Shown in pieces: positions 9,150 through 16,948 of a stretch of 51,191 nucleotides of DNA. The translations under genes and the position numbers were made by a program. The notes under the pieces are model-generated. The model saw only the letters and a program-made list of their open reading frames with translations, was not told the DNA's origin and ran no database searches. The DNA comes from Paracoccaceae bacterium (GTDB taxonomy: Bacteria > Pseudomonadota > Alphaproteobacteria > Rhodobacterales > Rhodobacteraceae). The stretch covers positions 1 to 51,191 of the forward strand of contig JAHDXW010000029.1 in NCBI GenBank assembly GCA_023383015.1, written 5' to 3'. Position 1 is the stretch's first letter, and every line of letters starts with the position of its first letter.

Positions 9150-9937
9150 GCGGCGGCTGGCCGCGCCGCCCGACGGCGGAGGAGATTCTTGCCGGGGGCT
9201 TTTCCACCCCCTGGGACGCGCCGACCGTCCCGCCCTTTCCCTTTTCCTTCCGCAACGCCGAAGTGCTGACGCTGTTCTACCGCACCGACCCCGCGGCGCT
9301 GGCCCGGCTGCTGCCGCCGCCGCTGGAGCCGCGCGGCGAGGTGGTGGCGATCCACATCTACCGGATGAACGACACCGACTGGATCGGTCCCTACGGCGAG
9401 GCCAACGTGATGTTCGGCGCTGCGATGCCTGGGGGGGCGGAGGGGGCCTATTCGCCCTACTTCTTCCTGTCCTCCGAGATCGGCGTCGCGCACGGGCGCG
9501 AGATCCACGGCCAGCCCAAGAAGCTGGCCGAGGTCCGGCTGGAGGCACGGGGGGACCTGTGGGTCGGCCGCGTCGGCCGCAACGGCATCGACATCGTGAC
9601 CGGCACGCTCGCCTACAAGCAGCGCCGTGCCGACCCGGCCGCGCTTGCCAGCCACTTCGACTTCGCGCTGAACCTCAACCTCAAGGCGGTCGACCACATC
9701 GACGGCAGCCCGGCGATCCGCCAGATCACCGCGCGCCGGCTGGCCGAGGTGCGGGTGCACGAATGCTGGTCGGGGCCCTGCTCGGTCGAGTTGCGCCCCA
9801 ACGTGCAGGCGCCGGTGTTCCGCCTGCCGGTGGCCGAGCCGCTCGAGGGGTTCTACTGGCGGGCCGATTTCACGCTGGTGGCCGGCCGCGTCGTCCACGA
9901 CTATCTGGCGCCCCCGGGCGCCCGGGAGGAAACATGA
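9146..9937 (+). CDS. Acetoacetate decarboxylase-family protein
   Basis: 263-residue member of the acetoacetate decarboxylase (ADC) superfamily. The Schiff-base lysine pair is present at Lys125-Lys126 in REIHGQPKKLAEV, corresponding to the adjacent lysines of true decarboxylases. Other visible family features include the N-terminal beta-strand region LTLFYRTDPAAL and the substrate-pocket segment MNDTDWIGPYGE. The GTG start at 9146 overlaps the GntR stop, and the stop overlaps the next gene by ATGA. Members outside the classical solvent pathway can act as aldolases or dehydratases rather than decarboxylases. In this sugar-acid setting such a role on a keto acid is plausible. The actual reaction is not known. 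Confidence 0.85.
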   Translation: MSGGWPRRPTAEEILAGGFSTPWDAPTVPPFPFSFRNAEVLTLFYRTDPAALARLLPPPLEPRGEVVAIHIYRMNDTDWIGPYGEANVMFGAAMPGGAEGAYSPYFFLSSEIGVAHGREIHGQPKKLAEVRLEARGDLWVGRVGRNGIDIVTGTLAYKQRRADPAALASHFDFALNLNLKAVDHIDGSPAIRQITARRLAEVRVHECWSGPCSVELRPNVQAPVFRLPVAEPLEGFYWRADFTLVAGRVVHDYLAPPGAREET

Positions 9938-10899
9938 GCGGCCGCCGCGTCGTCGTCACCGACTACACCTTTCCCGCGCTTGCGCGCGAGCAGGCAGCCG
10001 CCGAGGCCGCGGGGGCACGGTTCGAGGCCCATCGCTGCCGCAGCGCCGCCGAGGTGGCGGCGGCGATCCGAGGCGCCGATGTCGCGGTGGTGCAGTTCGC
10101 GCCGTGCCCGGCCGAGGCGGTGGCGGGACTGGCACCGGGGGCGACGCTGCTGCGCTACGGCATCGGCTACGACAACATCGACGTTGCCGCGGCGCGGGCG
10201 CGCGGGGTCCACGTCGGCTATGTGCCGGATTACTGCATCGCCGAGGTGGCCGACCACAGCGTGGCGATGCTGCTGACGCTGCTGCGCCGGATCGTGCCCA
10301 TGGACCGCTCGGTGCGGCAGGGGCGATGGGATGCGGTGGGCGTGGCGCGGCCGCTGCGGCCGCTGGCCGACACGGTGGTGGGCTTCCTCGGCCTCGGCCG
10401 GATCGGGCGCGAGGTGCTGGCGCGGCTACGGCCCTTCGGCTGCCGCTTCCTCGTGGCCGACCCCGCGCTCGATGCCCCTGCGGCGGCGGCGCTGGACGTG
10501 GAGGCATGCGGTGCCGGCGCGCTGTTCGCCGGCGCCGACGCCCTTCTGCTGCATGCGCCGGCGGTGGCCGGCACGGTCGGCATCGTCAACCGCGCGACGC
10601 TTGCGACGATGCGTCCGCATGCGGTGATCGTGAACACCGCGCGCGGCCGGCTTGTCGACGAGGCCGCGCTGGCGGCGGCGCTCGCCGAGGGCCGCATCGG
10701 CGGGGCGGCGCTCGACGTCTTCGAGAGCGAGCCGCTGCCGGTCGATTCGCCCCTCCGGGACGCGCCCAACCTGATCCTGACGCCGCATGCCGCCTGGTAT
10801 TCGGATGCCGCGATCGACCGGCTGCAGGGCCTTGTCGCAGCCGACATCGCGCGGGCGCTGGAGGGCGGGGCGCCGCGCTGCCCGGTGCCGGCGAATTGA
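9934..10899 (+). CDS. D-isomer-specific 2-hydroxyacid dehydrogenase
   Basis: 321-residue NAD(P)-dependent 2-hydroxyacid dehydrogenase. The catalytic domain contains RYGIGYDNID and VPDYCIAEVADHSV. The nucleotide-binding motif GLGRIG lies near residues 153-158. The catalytic triad is Arg237 (NTARGRLVDE), Glu266 (FESEPL) and His285 (TPHAAW), with PHG-style spacing as in D-3-phosphoglycerate dehydrogenase relatives. The ATG overlaps the previous stop (ATGA), after GGGAGGAAAC. With the ADC-family gene it forms a tightly coupled pair that probably handles a 2-keto/2-hydroxy acid intermediate. Substrate not deducible. Confidence 0.9.
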   Translation: MSGRRVVVTDYTFPALAREQAAAEAAGARFEAHRCRSAAEVAAAIRGADVAVVQFAPCPAEAVAGLAPGATLLRYGIGYDNIDVAAARARGVHVGYVPDYCIAEVADHSVAMLLTLLRRIVPMDRSVRQGRWDAVGVARPLRPLADTVVGFLGLGRIGREVLARLRPFGCRFLVADPALDAPAAAALDVEACGAGALFAGADALLLHAPAVAGTVGIVNRATLATMRPHAVIVNTARGRLVDEAALAAALAEGRIGGAALDVFESEPLPVDSPLRDAPNLILTPHAAWYSDAAIDRLQGLVAADIARALEGGAPRCPVPAN

Positions 10900-10924
10900 C
10901 CGGGGGCGCGCGGGGTGATAATTG
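10896..10924 (+). promoter_or_regulatory. Candidate internal promoter before the rhamnonate-dehydratase-like gene
   Basis: TTGACC (10896-10901), overlapping the stop codon of the preceding gene, then 17 bases and TAATTG (10919-10924). The predicted start near 10931 falls inside operator B. Confidence 0.5.
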
Positions 10925-10952
10925 GCCTAGCCAGTAAGTGTGACAGGCCAAT
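10921..10952. promoter_or_regulatory. Operator B and inverted repeat upstream of the second dehydratase
   Basis: ATTGGCCTAGCCAGT (10921-10935) matches operator A at 11 of 15 positions and overlaps the -10. In addition ATTGGCCT (10921-10928) and AGGCCAAT (10945-10952) form a perfect 8-bp inverted repeat with a 16-base spacer, which could bind a second dimer. This places the TRAP/dehydratase operon under the same type of regulator as the divergent GntR promoter. Confidence 0.5.
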
Positions 10953-10981
10953 CTGAGGCCATCAGCCACGGGGGAACGTGC

Positions 10982-12184
10982 GTGGGACGCCCTGCCGACC
11001 GCTTCCGGATCGTCGACGTCCGCGCCCATGTCGTGGGCGGGGGCGACATCGGCGGCGACTACCACCGCCGCCAGGGTGGCCACTGGATCACCGACACCCT
11101 GATAGCCAACCCGATGTCGGGCTATCCGGCCTACCGGGACAGCCGCACCACCTGGGGCATCGGCGTGCTCGGCAGCGTGGTGGTGGAGGTCGAGGCGGCG
11201 GACGGCACCGTCGGCATCGCCACCGGCATGGGGGGCGAGCCCGCGTGCTTCCTGATCGAGCGCCATTTCCGCCGGTTCCTGCTCGGTGCCGATCCGCGCG
11301 ACACCGCCCGCCTGTGGGACCAGATGTTCCGCGCCTCGATGTTCTACGGCCGCAAGGGCCTGCCGCTGACCGCCATCTCGGCCGTCGATCTGGCGCTGTG
11401 GGACCTGCTCGGCCGGCTGCGCGATGAGCCGGTGTGCAAGCTGATCGGCGGGGCGGTGCGCGAGGAGCTTGCGCTCTACTGCACCGGACCCGATCCCGCC
11501 AATGCCCGCGCCCAGGGCTTCGCTGGCGGCAAGATCCCGCTGCCCGAGGGGCCGGCGGACGGTCCGGCGGGGTTGCGCCGCAACGTCGAGCGGGTGGCCG
11601 CGGTGCGCGCCGAGGTCGGCCCCGGCTTTCCGATCATGATCGACTGCTACATGGCGCTGGACGTGCCCTATGCGATCGACCTTGCCAATGCGGTGCGCCC
11701 CTTCGAGATCTACTGGATCGAGGAGGTGCTGCACCCCGACGACTTCGACGGGCACCGGGCACTGAAGGCCGCCTGCCCGTGGGTGCGCTGGACCACCGGC
11801 GAGCACGAGTACACCCGCTACGGTTTCCGCAACCTCATCCAGCACCGCGCCGTCGACATCGTGCAGCCGGACGTGATGTGGTGCGGAGGCATGACCGAGC
11901 TGATCCGCATCGCCGCGCTTGCCAACGCCTGGGACGTGCCCGTCATTCCGCACGGTTCGGGCGCCTACAGCTACCACTTCTGCATCACCCAGCCGCAGGC
12001 TCCCTTCGCCGAGTACATCAACATCAGCCCCGACGGCCGCGCCCTGGTGCCGGTGTTCGGCGCGATGTTCACCGACGAGCGCCTGCCGGAGGGCGGGCGG
12101 ATCCGCCTGCCCGACGCGCCCGGCTTCGGCCTCACGCTCAACCGCGGGGCGCTTTCGCTGCACCGTCCCTACCCTGCCGACTGA
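10982..12184 (+). CDS. L-rhamnonate dehydratase-like enzyme (enolase superfamily)
   Basis: 400-residue acid-sugar dehydratase closely patterned on L-rhamnonate dehydratase. Shared features include GGDYHRRQGGHWI, MSGYPAYRDSR, AISAVDLALWD, FAGGKIPLPEGP and QPDVMWCGG. Metal ligands are Asp221 (IDCYM), Glu247 (WIEE) and Glu274 (TTGEHEY). The general base His324 (IPHGSG) pairs with Asp297. The expected reaction is dehydration of an L-rhamnonate-type aldonate to its 2-keto-3-deoxy acid. A GTG start at 10982 follows GGGGGAACGTGC and gives the usual 400-residue length. An earlier GTG at 10940 would lie inside the inverted repeat. The substrate could be a stereochemically similar acid (lyxonate, mannonate), so no symbol is given. 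Confidence 0.87.
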   Translation: MGRPADRFRIVDVRAHVVGGGDIGGDYHRRQGGHWITDTLIANPMSGYPAYRDSRTTWGIGVLGSVVVEVEAADGTVGIATGMGGEPACFLIERHFRRFLLGADPRDTARLWDQMFRASMFYGRKGLPLTAISAVDLALWDLLGRLRDEPVCKLIGGAVREELALYCTGPDPANARAQGFAGGKIPLPEGPADGPAGLRRNVERVAAVRAEVGPGFPIMIDCYMALDVPYAIDLANAVRPFEIYWIEEVLHPDDFDGHRALKAACPWVRWTTGEHEYTRYGFRNLIQHRAVDIVQPDVMWCGGMTELIRIAALANAWDVPVIPHGSGAYSYHFCITQPQAPFAEYINISPDGRALVPVFGAMFTDERLPEGGRIRLPDAPGFGLTLNRGALSLHRPYPAD

Positions 12185-12215
12185 CCGACCGATCATCGCA
12201 ACCATGGAGGAGAAC

Positions 12216-13226
12216 ATGCGATCCACCCCGACCCGACGGACCGTGCTGGCCGGCGTCGCGCTCGTCGCGCTCGCGGCCGGATTCGCCGCCCCGGCGGAGG
12301 CGCAGAACCGGACGCTCCGCCTGTCGCACCACCTGGCCCCGGGACATCTCGTCGACGTCGCATCGCGGCGCTTCGCCGATCTCGTGGCCGAGAAGACCGG
12401 CGGTGCGATCACCGTCGAGGTCTTCCCCTCGGGCCAGATCGCGGGCCTCAGGCAGGGTGCGGAGGCGGTGCAGCTCGGCACCGTCGACTTCGTCTGGTCC
12501 GACTTCGGGACGCTGGCCAACTGGCGGCCCGAGTACGGCTTTGTCAGCCTGCCGTTCCTGTGGAAGGGCGACGACCACTTCGATGCCGTCATCAACGGCC
12601 CGGTGGGTGCCGAGCTGGCCGAGAGCGTGAAGGCCAACCTCGGGATCGAGGCGCTGGGCTACGGCAATGCGGGCTTCCGGGTGATCATGACCCGCAACGC
12701 CCCCGTCCGCGTCCCGGGCGACCTTTCCGGCGTGCGCATCCGCGTGCCGGAGGTGCCGGTCTACGTCAACGCCTTCCGTGCGGTCGGCGCCAACCCCACG
12801 CCGATGGCCTGGGGCGAGGTCTACACCGCGCTGCAGACCGGCGTCATCGACGCGGTCGAGAACCCGCCCGAGGGGCTTGCGGTCGGCGGCATGCAGGAGG
12901 TGACGAACTACCTGTCGCGGACCCTGCACATCATGACCGACGTCAGCATGTTCGCCAACGGCGGGGTGATGGCCGGGCTGTCGCCCGAGCAGCAGGCGGC
13001 GGTGCGCGAGGCCGGCGCGACGGCGGTGGGCGAGTTCAACGCCGCGACCCGGGTCGCGGCCGAGCGCTACTGGGGCGAGCTGTCGGCCAAGCTCGAGACC
13101 GTGCCGGACCCCGACATCCCGGCCTTCCAGGCGGCGATGGCGCCGGTGTGGGACGAGTTCGTCCGGGTTGCGGGCCCCGCCGGCCAGGCGTGGATCGACA
13201 AGGTCTCGGCCGCCGCGCCGAACTGA
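12216..13226 (+). CDS. dctP: TRAP transporter solute-binding protein, DctP family
   Basis: 336-residue periplasmic receptor for a TRAP uptake system. Residues 1-29 form an export signal with a twin-arginine-like RRTVLAG and cleavage after AEAQ. The mature protein has the DctP fold features: the conserved carboxylate-binding region GVRIRVPEVPVYVNAFRAVG, then the helix motif WGEVYTALQTGVIDAVENP. GGAGGAGAAC lies directly before the ATG. An upstream in-frame ATG at 12204 is less well placed. The gene is followed by a strong hairpin and, two genes later, by the matching membrane subunits. Because the surrounding enzymes act on acid sugars, the ligand is probably an aldonate or uronate. Confidence 0.93.
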   Translation: MRSTPTRRTVLAGVALVALAAGFAAPAEAQNRTLRLSHHLAPGHLVDVASRRFADLVAEKTGGAITVEVFPSGQIAGLRQGAEAVQLGTVDFVWSDFGTLANWRPEYGFVSLPFLWKGDDHFDAVINGPVGAELAESVKANLGIEALGYGNAGFRVIMTRNAPVRVPGDLSGVRIRVPEVPVYVNAFRAVGANPTPMAWGEVYTALQTGVIDAVENPPEGLAVGGMQEVTNYLSRTLHIMTDVSMFANGGVMAGLSPEQQAAVREAGATAVGEFNAATRVAAERYWGELSAKLETVPDPDIPAFQAAMAPVWDEFVRVAGPAGQAWIDKVSAAAPN

Positions 13227-13235
13227 GGGCAAACG

Positions 13236-13263
13236 GGGCCCGCCCGGCCGACCGGGCGGGCCC
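13236..13263 (+). terminator. Intra-operon stem-loop after dctP
   Basis: GGGCCCGCCCGG (13236-13247) pairs perfectly with CCGGGCGGGCCC (13252-13263) around a 4-base loop. There is no U-tract, and the next gene starts 18 bases later. It therefore probably acts as a partial terminator or 3'-end stabiliser that raises dctP transcript over the downstream genes. Confidence 0.65.
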
Positions 13264-13281
13264 TGCCTGAAGCGGGGCCGC

Positions 13282-14037
13282 ATGGGCATGGACAATCTGG
13301 GGCTTGCCGGGCGCGGCGTGCTGGTCACCGGTGCCGCCGGCGGCATCGGCCGCGCCGTGGCGCGCCGTTTCGCCGCCGCCGGGGCGGGCGTGATGCTGGC
13401 CGACATCGACGCGGCAGGCCTAGCCGCGGCGGTGGCCGAGGCGGGGCAGGGCGCGGCCTCGGTCGCGCTCGACCTTGCCGACGCGGCCTCCTGCGAGGCG
13501 GCGGTGGCGGCGACCGAGGCACGGTTCGGTGCCGTCGACGTGCTCGTCAACGCCGGGGCGCGCATCCTGCGCCAACCGCTCGACGCGGTCACCCCGCAGG
13601 ACCTGCAGGCGCTCGTCGCCGTCAACATGGGCGGCGCGCTGTTCCTGGCCCGCGCCGCGGCCGGGCGGATGGCGGCGCGCGGCCGCGGCCGCATCATCCT
13701 GTTCTCCAGCCAGGGTGCGCACACCGGCGGCTATGTCGGCTCGACCGCCTACGCCATGACCAAGGCCGCGGTCATCGCCCTGGCCAAGTCGATGGCGCGC
13801 GAATACGCCGCCCGCGGTGTGACGGTGAACGTGATCGCCCCCGGCCTTGTCGATACCGCGATGGCCCGCGACGGGGTGAGCCCGGCGGCGCTGGAGCGCT
13901 TCCTTGCGATGATCCCGATGGGCCGGATCGGCACGCCCGACGAGGTCGCGACCTGCTGCCTGTTTCTCGCCAGCGACTGGGCCGGCTATGTCACCGGCCA
14001 CACGCTGGACGTGAACGGCGGCCAGCTGATGCGGTAG
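13282..14037 (+). CDS. Short-chain dehydrogenase/reductase (SDR)
   Basis: 251-residue classical SDR. Motifs are TGAAGGIG (16-23), DxD-type NAD selectivity at Asp41-Asp43 (LADIDA), catalytic Ser143, Tyr157-xxx-Lys161 (YAMTK), and C-terminal GYVTGHTLDVNGG. The usual NNAG motif reads VNAGA here. The acidic residue after the second beta strand favours NAD. It sits between TRAP genes, so its substrate is likely the imported sugar acid or the dehydrated keto-deoxy acid (for example a 2-keto-3-deoxy-rhamnonate 4-dehydrogenase-like step). A start six bases later (MDNL) is possible. Substrate not deducible. Confidence 0.88.
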   Translation: MGMDNLGLAGRGVLVTGAAGGIGRAVARRFAAAGAGVMLADIDAAGLAAAVAEAGQGAASVALDLADAASCEAAVAATEARFGAVDVLVNAGARILRQPLDAVTPQDLQALVAVNMGGALFLARAAAGRMAARGRGRIILFSSQGAHTGGYVGSTAYAMTKAAVIALAKSMAREYAARGVTVNVIAPGLVDTAMARDGVSPAALERFLAMIPMGRIGTPDEVATCCLFLASDWAGYVTGHTLDVNGGQLMR

Positions 14038-14041
14038 GCCC

Positions 14042-15085
14042 ATGGTACCACTCGCCCACCACCCCGACCTCGGTCGCATCGTCCGCGCCGACGACTGGGA
14101 CGGCCTGGCCCGCGGCACCCACGGGCTGCTGGCCCGGGCCATCGCCGAAGGCGACGTGACGACGACGGCCGGGCTTGCCGGCTTCTTCCTGACCGAGGCA
14201 CGGATCATCCACGACATCTATGCGCAGTGGCGGCGCGATACCCGCCGTTACCTGGCCGACAAGGGGATGGAGGCGTCGGCGATCGCGGCCGAGGACGCTC
14301 GCGTGCATGCCCTTGCGGTGGCCGGACGTCCCGCCGCGGCGGCCGATTTCGATTCCGCGTGGCAGGCGGTGGCGGCGCTGGGTGCCGCGGCGGGGGCGGG
14401 CGACGGGGCGGCAGCCGAGGCGATGCGCAACCTATGGCGGCACCTGCATGACGGCCAGGTGGACCATCTCTCGGGCCTCTTCGATATCGTCATCCGCCGC
14501 TTCGGCGAGCCGGCGCTGGGCGAGATGTACGAGGGCTGGGTGATCGGCGACTGGTTCGACAGCCGCTACCGGCGCTTCGACACCAGCCGGGTGGACTGGA
14601 CGGACGCCTTCCCGCTGATCGTGTACCTGACCTTCGAATCGATGCACGGCCATCTGTCCGGCCCCGGCCGGCGCGGCGACGTCGCCTTCGAGGCCTTCGA
14701 CGACCGGGTGGAGTTCACCTTCGCGCCCTGCGGTTCGGGCGGGCGGACGGTGGCCGGCGAGCCGCTGGACGGCACCGGACCGCGGATGGAGCCGCCGTTC
14801 CGCTGGGCGGTGCTGGCGGGCGCCCACCCCTTCGCCTGGAACATGCCGGGGGTGTGCACCTACTGTGCCCATTGCTGCGTCCTGACCGAGAAGCTGCCCA
14901 TGGAGCGATTCGGCTATCCCGTGCGGGTGGTGGACCCCCCGGTCCATCCCGGCGACGGCAGCGGCACCTGCCGCTGGACGGTCTACCGCGATCCCGCGCT
15001 GGTGCCCGAGCGGGTCTATGCGCGGCTGGGCATGCGCAAGCCCGCGCCGGATGCGCTGGGCAGCGCCGCGGCGGGGCGGCGATGA
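14042..15085 (+). CDS. Uncharacterised Cys-rich protein in TRAP operon
   Basis: 347-residue soluble protein with no signal peptide or transmembrane segment; I do not recognise its family with certainty. The N-terminal two-thirds are mainly helical (Ala-rich, with HDIYAQWRRD and LHDGQVDHLSGLFDIVIRRFG). The C-terminal third is probably the functional part. It has Cys230 in FAPCGSGGR, His in AHPFAWN, a CxxCxxCC cluster at 272-279 (Cys272, Cys275, Cys278, Cys279), FGYPVRVVDPP, and Cys310. Such spacing could bind zinc or an iron-sulfur cluster. It starts 4 bases after the SDR and overlaps dctQ by ATGA, so it is made with the transporter. A catalytic or sensory role in the acid-sugar pathway is inferred only from position. 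Confidence 0.8.
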   Translation: MVPLAHHPDLGRIVRADDWDGLARGTHGLLARAIAEGDVTTTAGLAGFFLTEARIIHDIYAQWRRDTRRYLADKGMEASAIAAEDARVHALAVAGRPAAAADFDSAWQAVAALGAAAGAGDGAAAEAMRNLWRHLHDGQVDHLSGLFDIVIRRFGEPALGEMYEGWVIGDWFDSRYRRFDTSRVDWTDAFPLIVYLTFESMHGHLSGPGRRGDVAFEAFDDRVEFTFAPCGSGGRTVAGEPLDGTGPRMEPPFRWAVLAGAHPFAWNMPGVCTYCAHCCVLTEKLPMERFGYPVRVVDPPVHPGDGSGTCRWTVYRDPALVPERVYARLGMRKPAPDALGSAAAGRR

Positions 15086-15627
15086 GCGCGCCCGGCGCGA
15101 CCGGCACGGCGGGATGGCGGCGGGGGCTGCCCCACAGCCTGCCGGTGCGGCTGGTGCGCCACGCCGTCGAGGCGACGGTGGCGGCGGTGGTGCTGGGGTA
15201 TGCGGCGCTGATCTGCGCGCAAGTCTTCTTTCGCTACGTCCTGAACGATTCGCTCGTCTGGTCGGAGGAGCTGGTCCGCTACGGCCTCCTGTGGGGCGTG
15301 ATGCTGGGCGCCGCCGTGGCCAGCGACCGGCACGCCCACATCGCCCTCGAGCCGCTCAAGGACGTGCTGGCGCCGGCCCGCTACCGGCAGGTTCGGGTGG
15401 TCGCGGCGCTGCTGGTGCTTGTCTTCTGCGCGATCGTGGGCTGGTATGCCTGGGACTACCTCTACCGGCTGCGCTTCATGGCATCGCCGGCGATGCAGCT
15501 GCCGATGAAGTACGTCTTTGCGGCGATTCCGACCGGCTGCACGCTGATGGCCTTCTTCACCCTCGTGCATCTGGTCGCCGGGACGGCTCCGCCGGCCGCC
15601 GGCGCGGACGGAGAGCATCCGCGATGA
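15082..15627 (+). CDS. dctQ: TRAP transporter small membrane subunit, DctQ family
   Basis: 181-residue inner-membrane protein with four transmembrane helices (about 29-51, 68-86, 108-130 and 150-168). It carries the DctQ signature QVFFRYVLNDSLVWSEELVRY followed by the cytoplasmic-side HIALEPLKD segment. It pairs with DctM in secondary TRAP transport driven by ion gradients. The ATG overlaps the preceding gene by 4 bases, and its own stop overlaps dctM by ATGA. Confidence 0.93.
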   Translation: MSAPGATGTAGWRRGLPHSLPVRLVRHAVEATVAAVVLGYAALICAQVFFRYVLNDSLVWSEELVRYGLLWGVMLGAAVASDRHAHIALEPLKDVLAPARYRQVRVVAALLVLVFCAIVGWYAWDYLYRLRFMASPAMQLPMKYVFAAIPTGCTLMAFFTLVHLVAGTAPPAAGADGEHPR

Positions 15628-16898
15628 CCGTCGCCACGCTCTTCGTGCTGTTCGCGCTGTTCCTGGTTGTCGGGCTGCCGCTCGCCTTCGCGATGGGGCT
15701 CTCGGCGATCGCGGCGATCTGGCTGTCGGGCCAGTCGATGCTGATCCTGCCCCAGCGGATCACGGCCTCGCTGGACAGCTTCGCGCTCCTGGCGGTGCCG
15801 CTGTTCATCCTTGCCGGCGAGCTGATGAACTCGGGCGGCATCACCGAGCGGATCGTGCGCTTCTCGCGCTCGGCGATGGGGCATTTCAAGGGCGGGCTCG
15901 CGCAGGCCAACGTGCTGTCGAACATGTTCATGGCAGCGCTGTCGGGATCGTCGCTTGCCGACCTGTCGGCGATCGGCTCGATGATGATCCCGGCGATGGT
16001 GCGCGAGGGCTACAACAAGGCCTATTCGGTGGCGATCACCGCCTGCGCCGCGCTGATGGCGCCGATCATCCCGCCCTCGATCATCGCCGTCATCTACGGC
16101 TCGATGACCGGAATCTCGATCGGCTCGCTGTTCCTGGCCGGCGCCATCCCCGGCGTGCTCGCCGGGCTTGGCATCATGGTGATCGCGCGGCTCCTGGCGG
16201 AGCGGGGCGGGGCGACGGCGCTGCCGCGCGAAAGCTGGCCCGAGTTCGGCCGTGCGGCGCAGGCGGCGATGCCGGCGATGGCGGTGCCGCTGATCATCGT
16301 CGGCGGCATCCTGTCGGGCGTCTTCACGCCGACCGAGGCCGGCGCGGTGGCGGTGGCCTACGCGCTGCTCTACGGCATCCTGACCCGACGGCACCGCCCG
16401 GGCAGCGTCTATGCCCAGCTCGTCAACGCCGGCGTGACAACGTCGAGTGCGCTGATCACCCTCGCGGGGGCCTCGCTGTTCAGCTATGTGCTCGTCGCCT
16501 CGGGCTTTGCCCAGGCGGCGCTGGGCGTGCTGGTGGCGATTACCGACAACCCGCAGCTGGCGCTGCTGCTGATCTTCGGGCTGCTGGTGGTGCTCGGCAT
16601 GTTCGTCGAGACCGTCTCGGCGCTGATCCTCGTGGTGCCGATCCTGATCCCGGTGGTGGGGTTCTACGGCTACGACGGGGTGCAGTTCGGCATCTTCACG
16701 CTGATGTCGCTCGTCCTCGGCGGGCTGACACCGCCCGTGGGCATCCTGGCCATGGTGGCCTGCCGGATCGCGGGCATCGATTATTCGCGCACCTTCGGCA
16801 TGCTGATGCCGTTCATCCTGTGGTGGGCGGCGGCGACGCTGCTGGTGGCCTATGTGCCGCCGCTGACGACATGGCTGCCCTCGCTCGTGTTCCGCTGA
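15624..16898 (+). CDS. dctM: TRAP transporter large permease subunit, DctM family
   Basis: 424-residue polytopic permease of the TRAP family, with about 11-12 transmembrane helices. Family motifs include AVPLFILAGELMNSGGIT, SGSSLADLSAIGSMMIPAM, AALMAPIIPPSIIAVIYG, SGVFTPTEAGAVAVAYAL and GGLTPPVGILAM. Length is standard. With the DctP receptor upstream it forms a complete importer. It is the last of the ATGA-coupled genes. The next gene begins about 50 bases later, after a short G/C hairpin (about 16905-16929). Confidence 0.95.
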   Translation: MTVATLFVLFALFLVVGLPLAFAMGLSAIAAIWLSGQSMLILPQRITASLDSFALLAVPLFILAGELMNSGGITERIVRFSRSAMGHFKGGLAQANVLSNMFMAALSGSSLADLSAIGSMMIPAMVREGYNKAYSVAITACAALMAPIIPPSIIAVIYGSMTGISIGSLFLAGAIPGVLAGLGIMVIARLLAERGGATALPRESWPEFGRAAQAAMPAMAVPLIIVGGILSGVFTPTEAGAVAVAYALLYGILTRRHRPGSVYAQLVNAGVTTSSALITLAGASLFSYVLVASGFAQAALGVLVAITDNPQLALLLIFGLLVVLGMFVETVSALILVVPILIPVVGFYGYDGVQFGIFTLMSLVLGGLTPPVGILAMVACRIAGIDYSRTFGMLMPFILWWAAATLLVAYVPPLTTWLPSLVFR

Positions 16899-16948
16899 GC
16901 CGCCGCAGCGGGCCGGCCGCGGCCCCTGCGCCCCGAAAGGCCGTGCCG

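Noticed and set aside
16905-16929. Possible terminator between dctM and the DapA-like gene
   Set aside because: The stem is short and imperfect with no U-tract, and the next gene follows at once with no promoter visible; treated as intra-operon.
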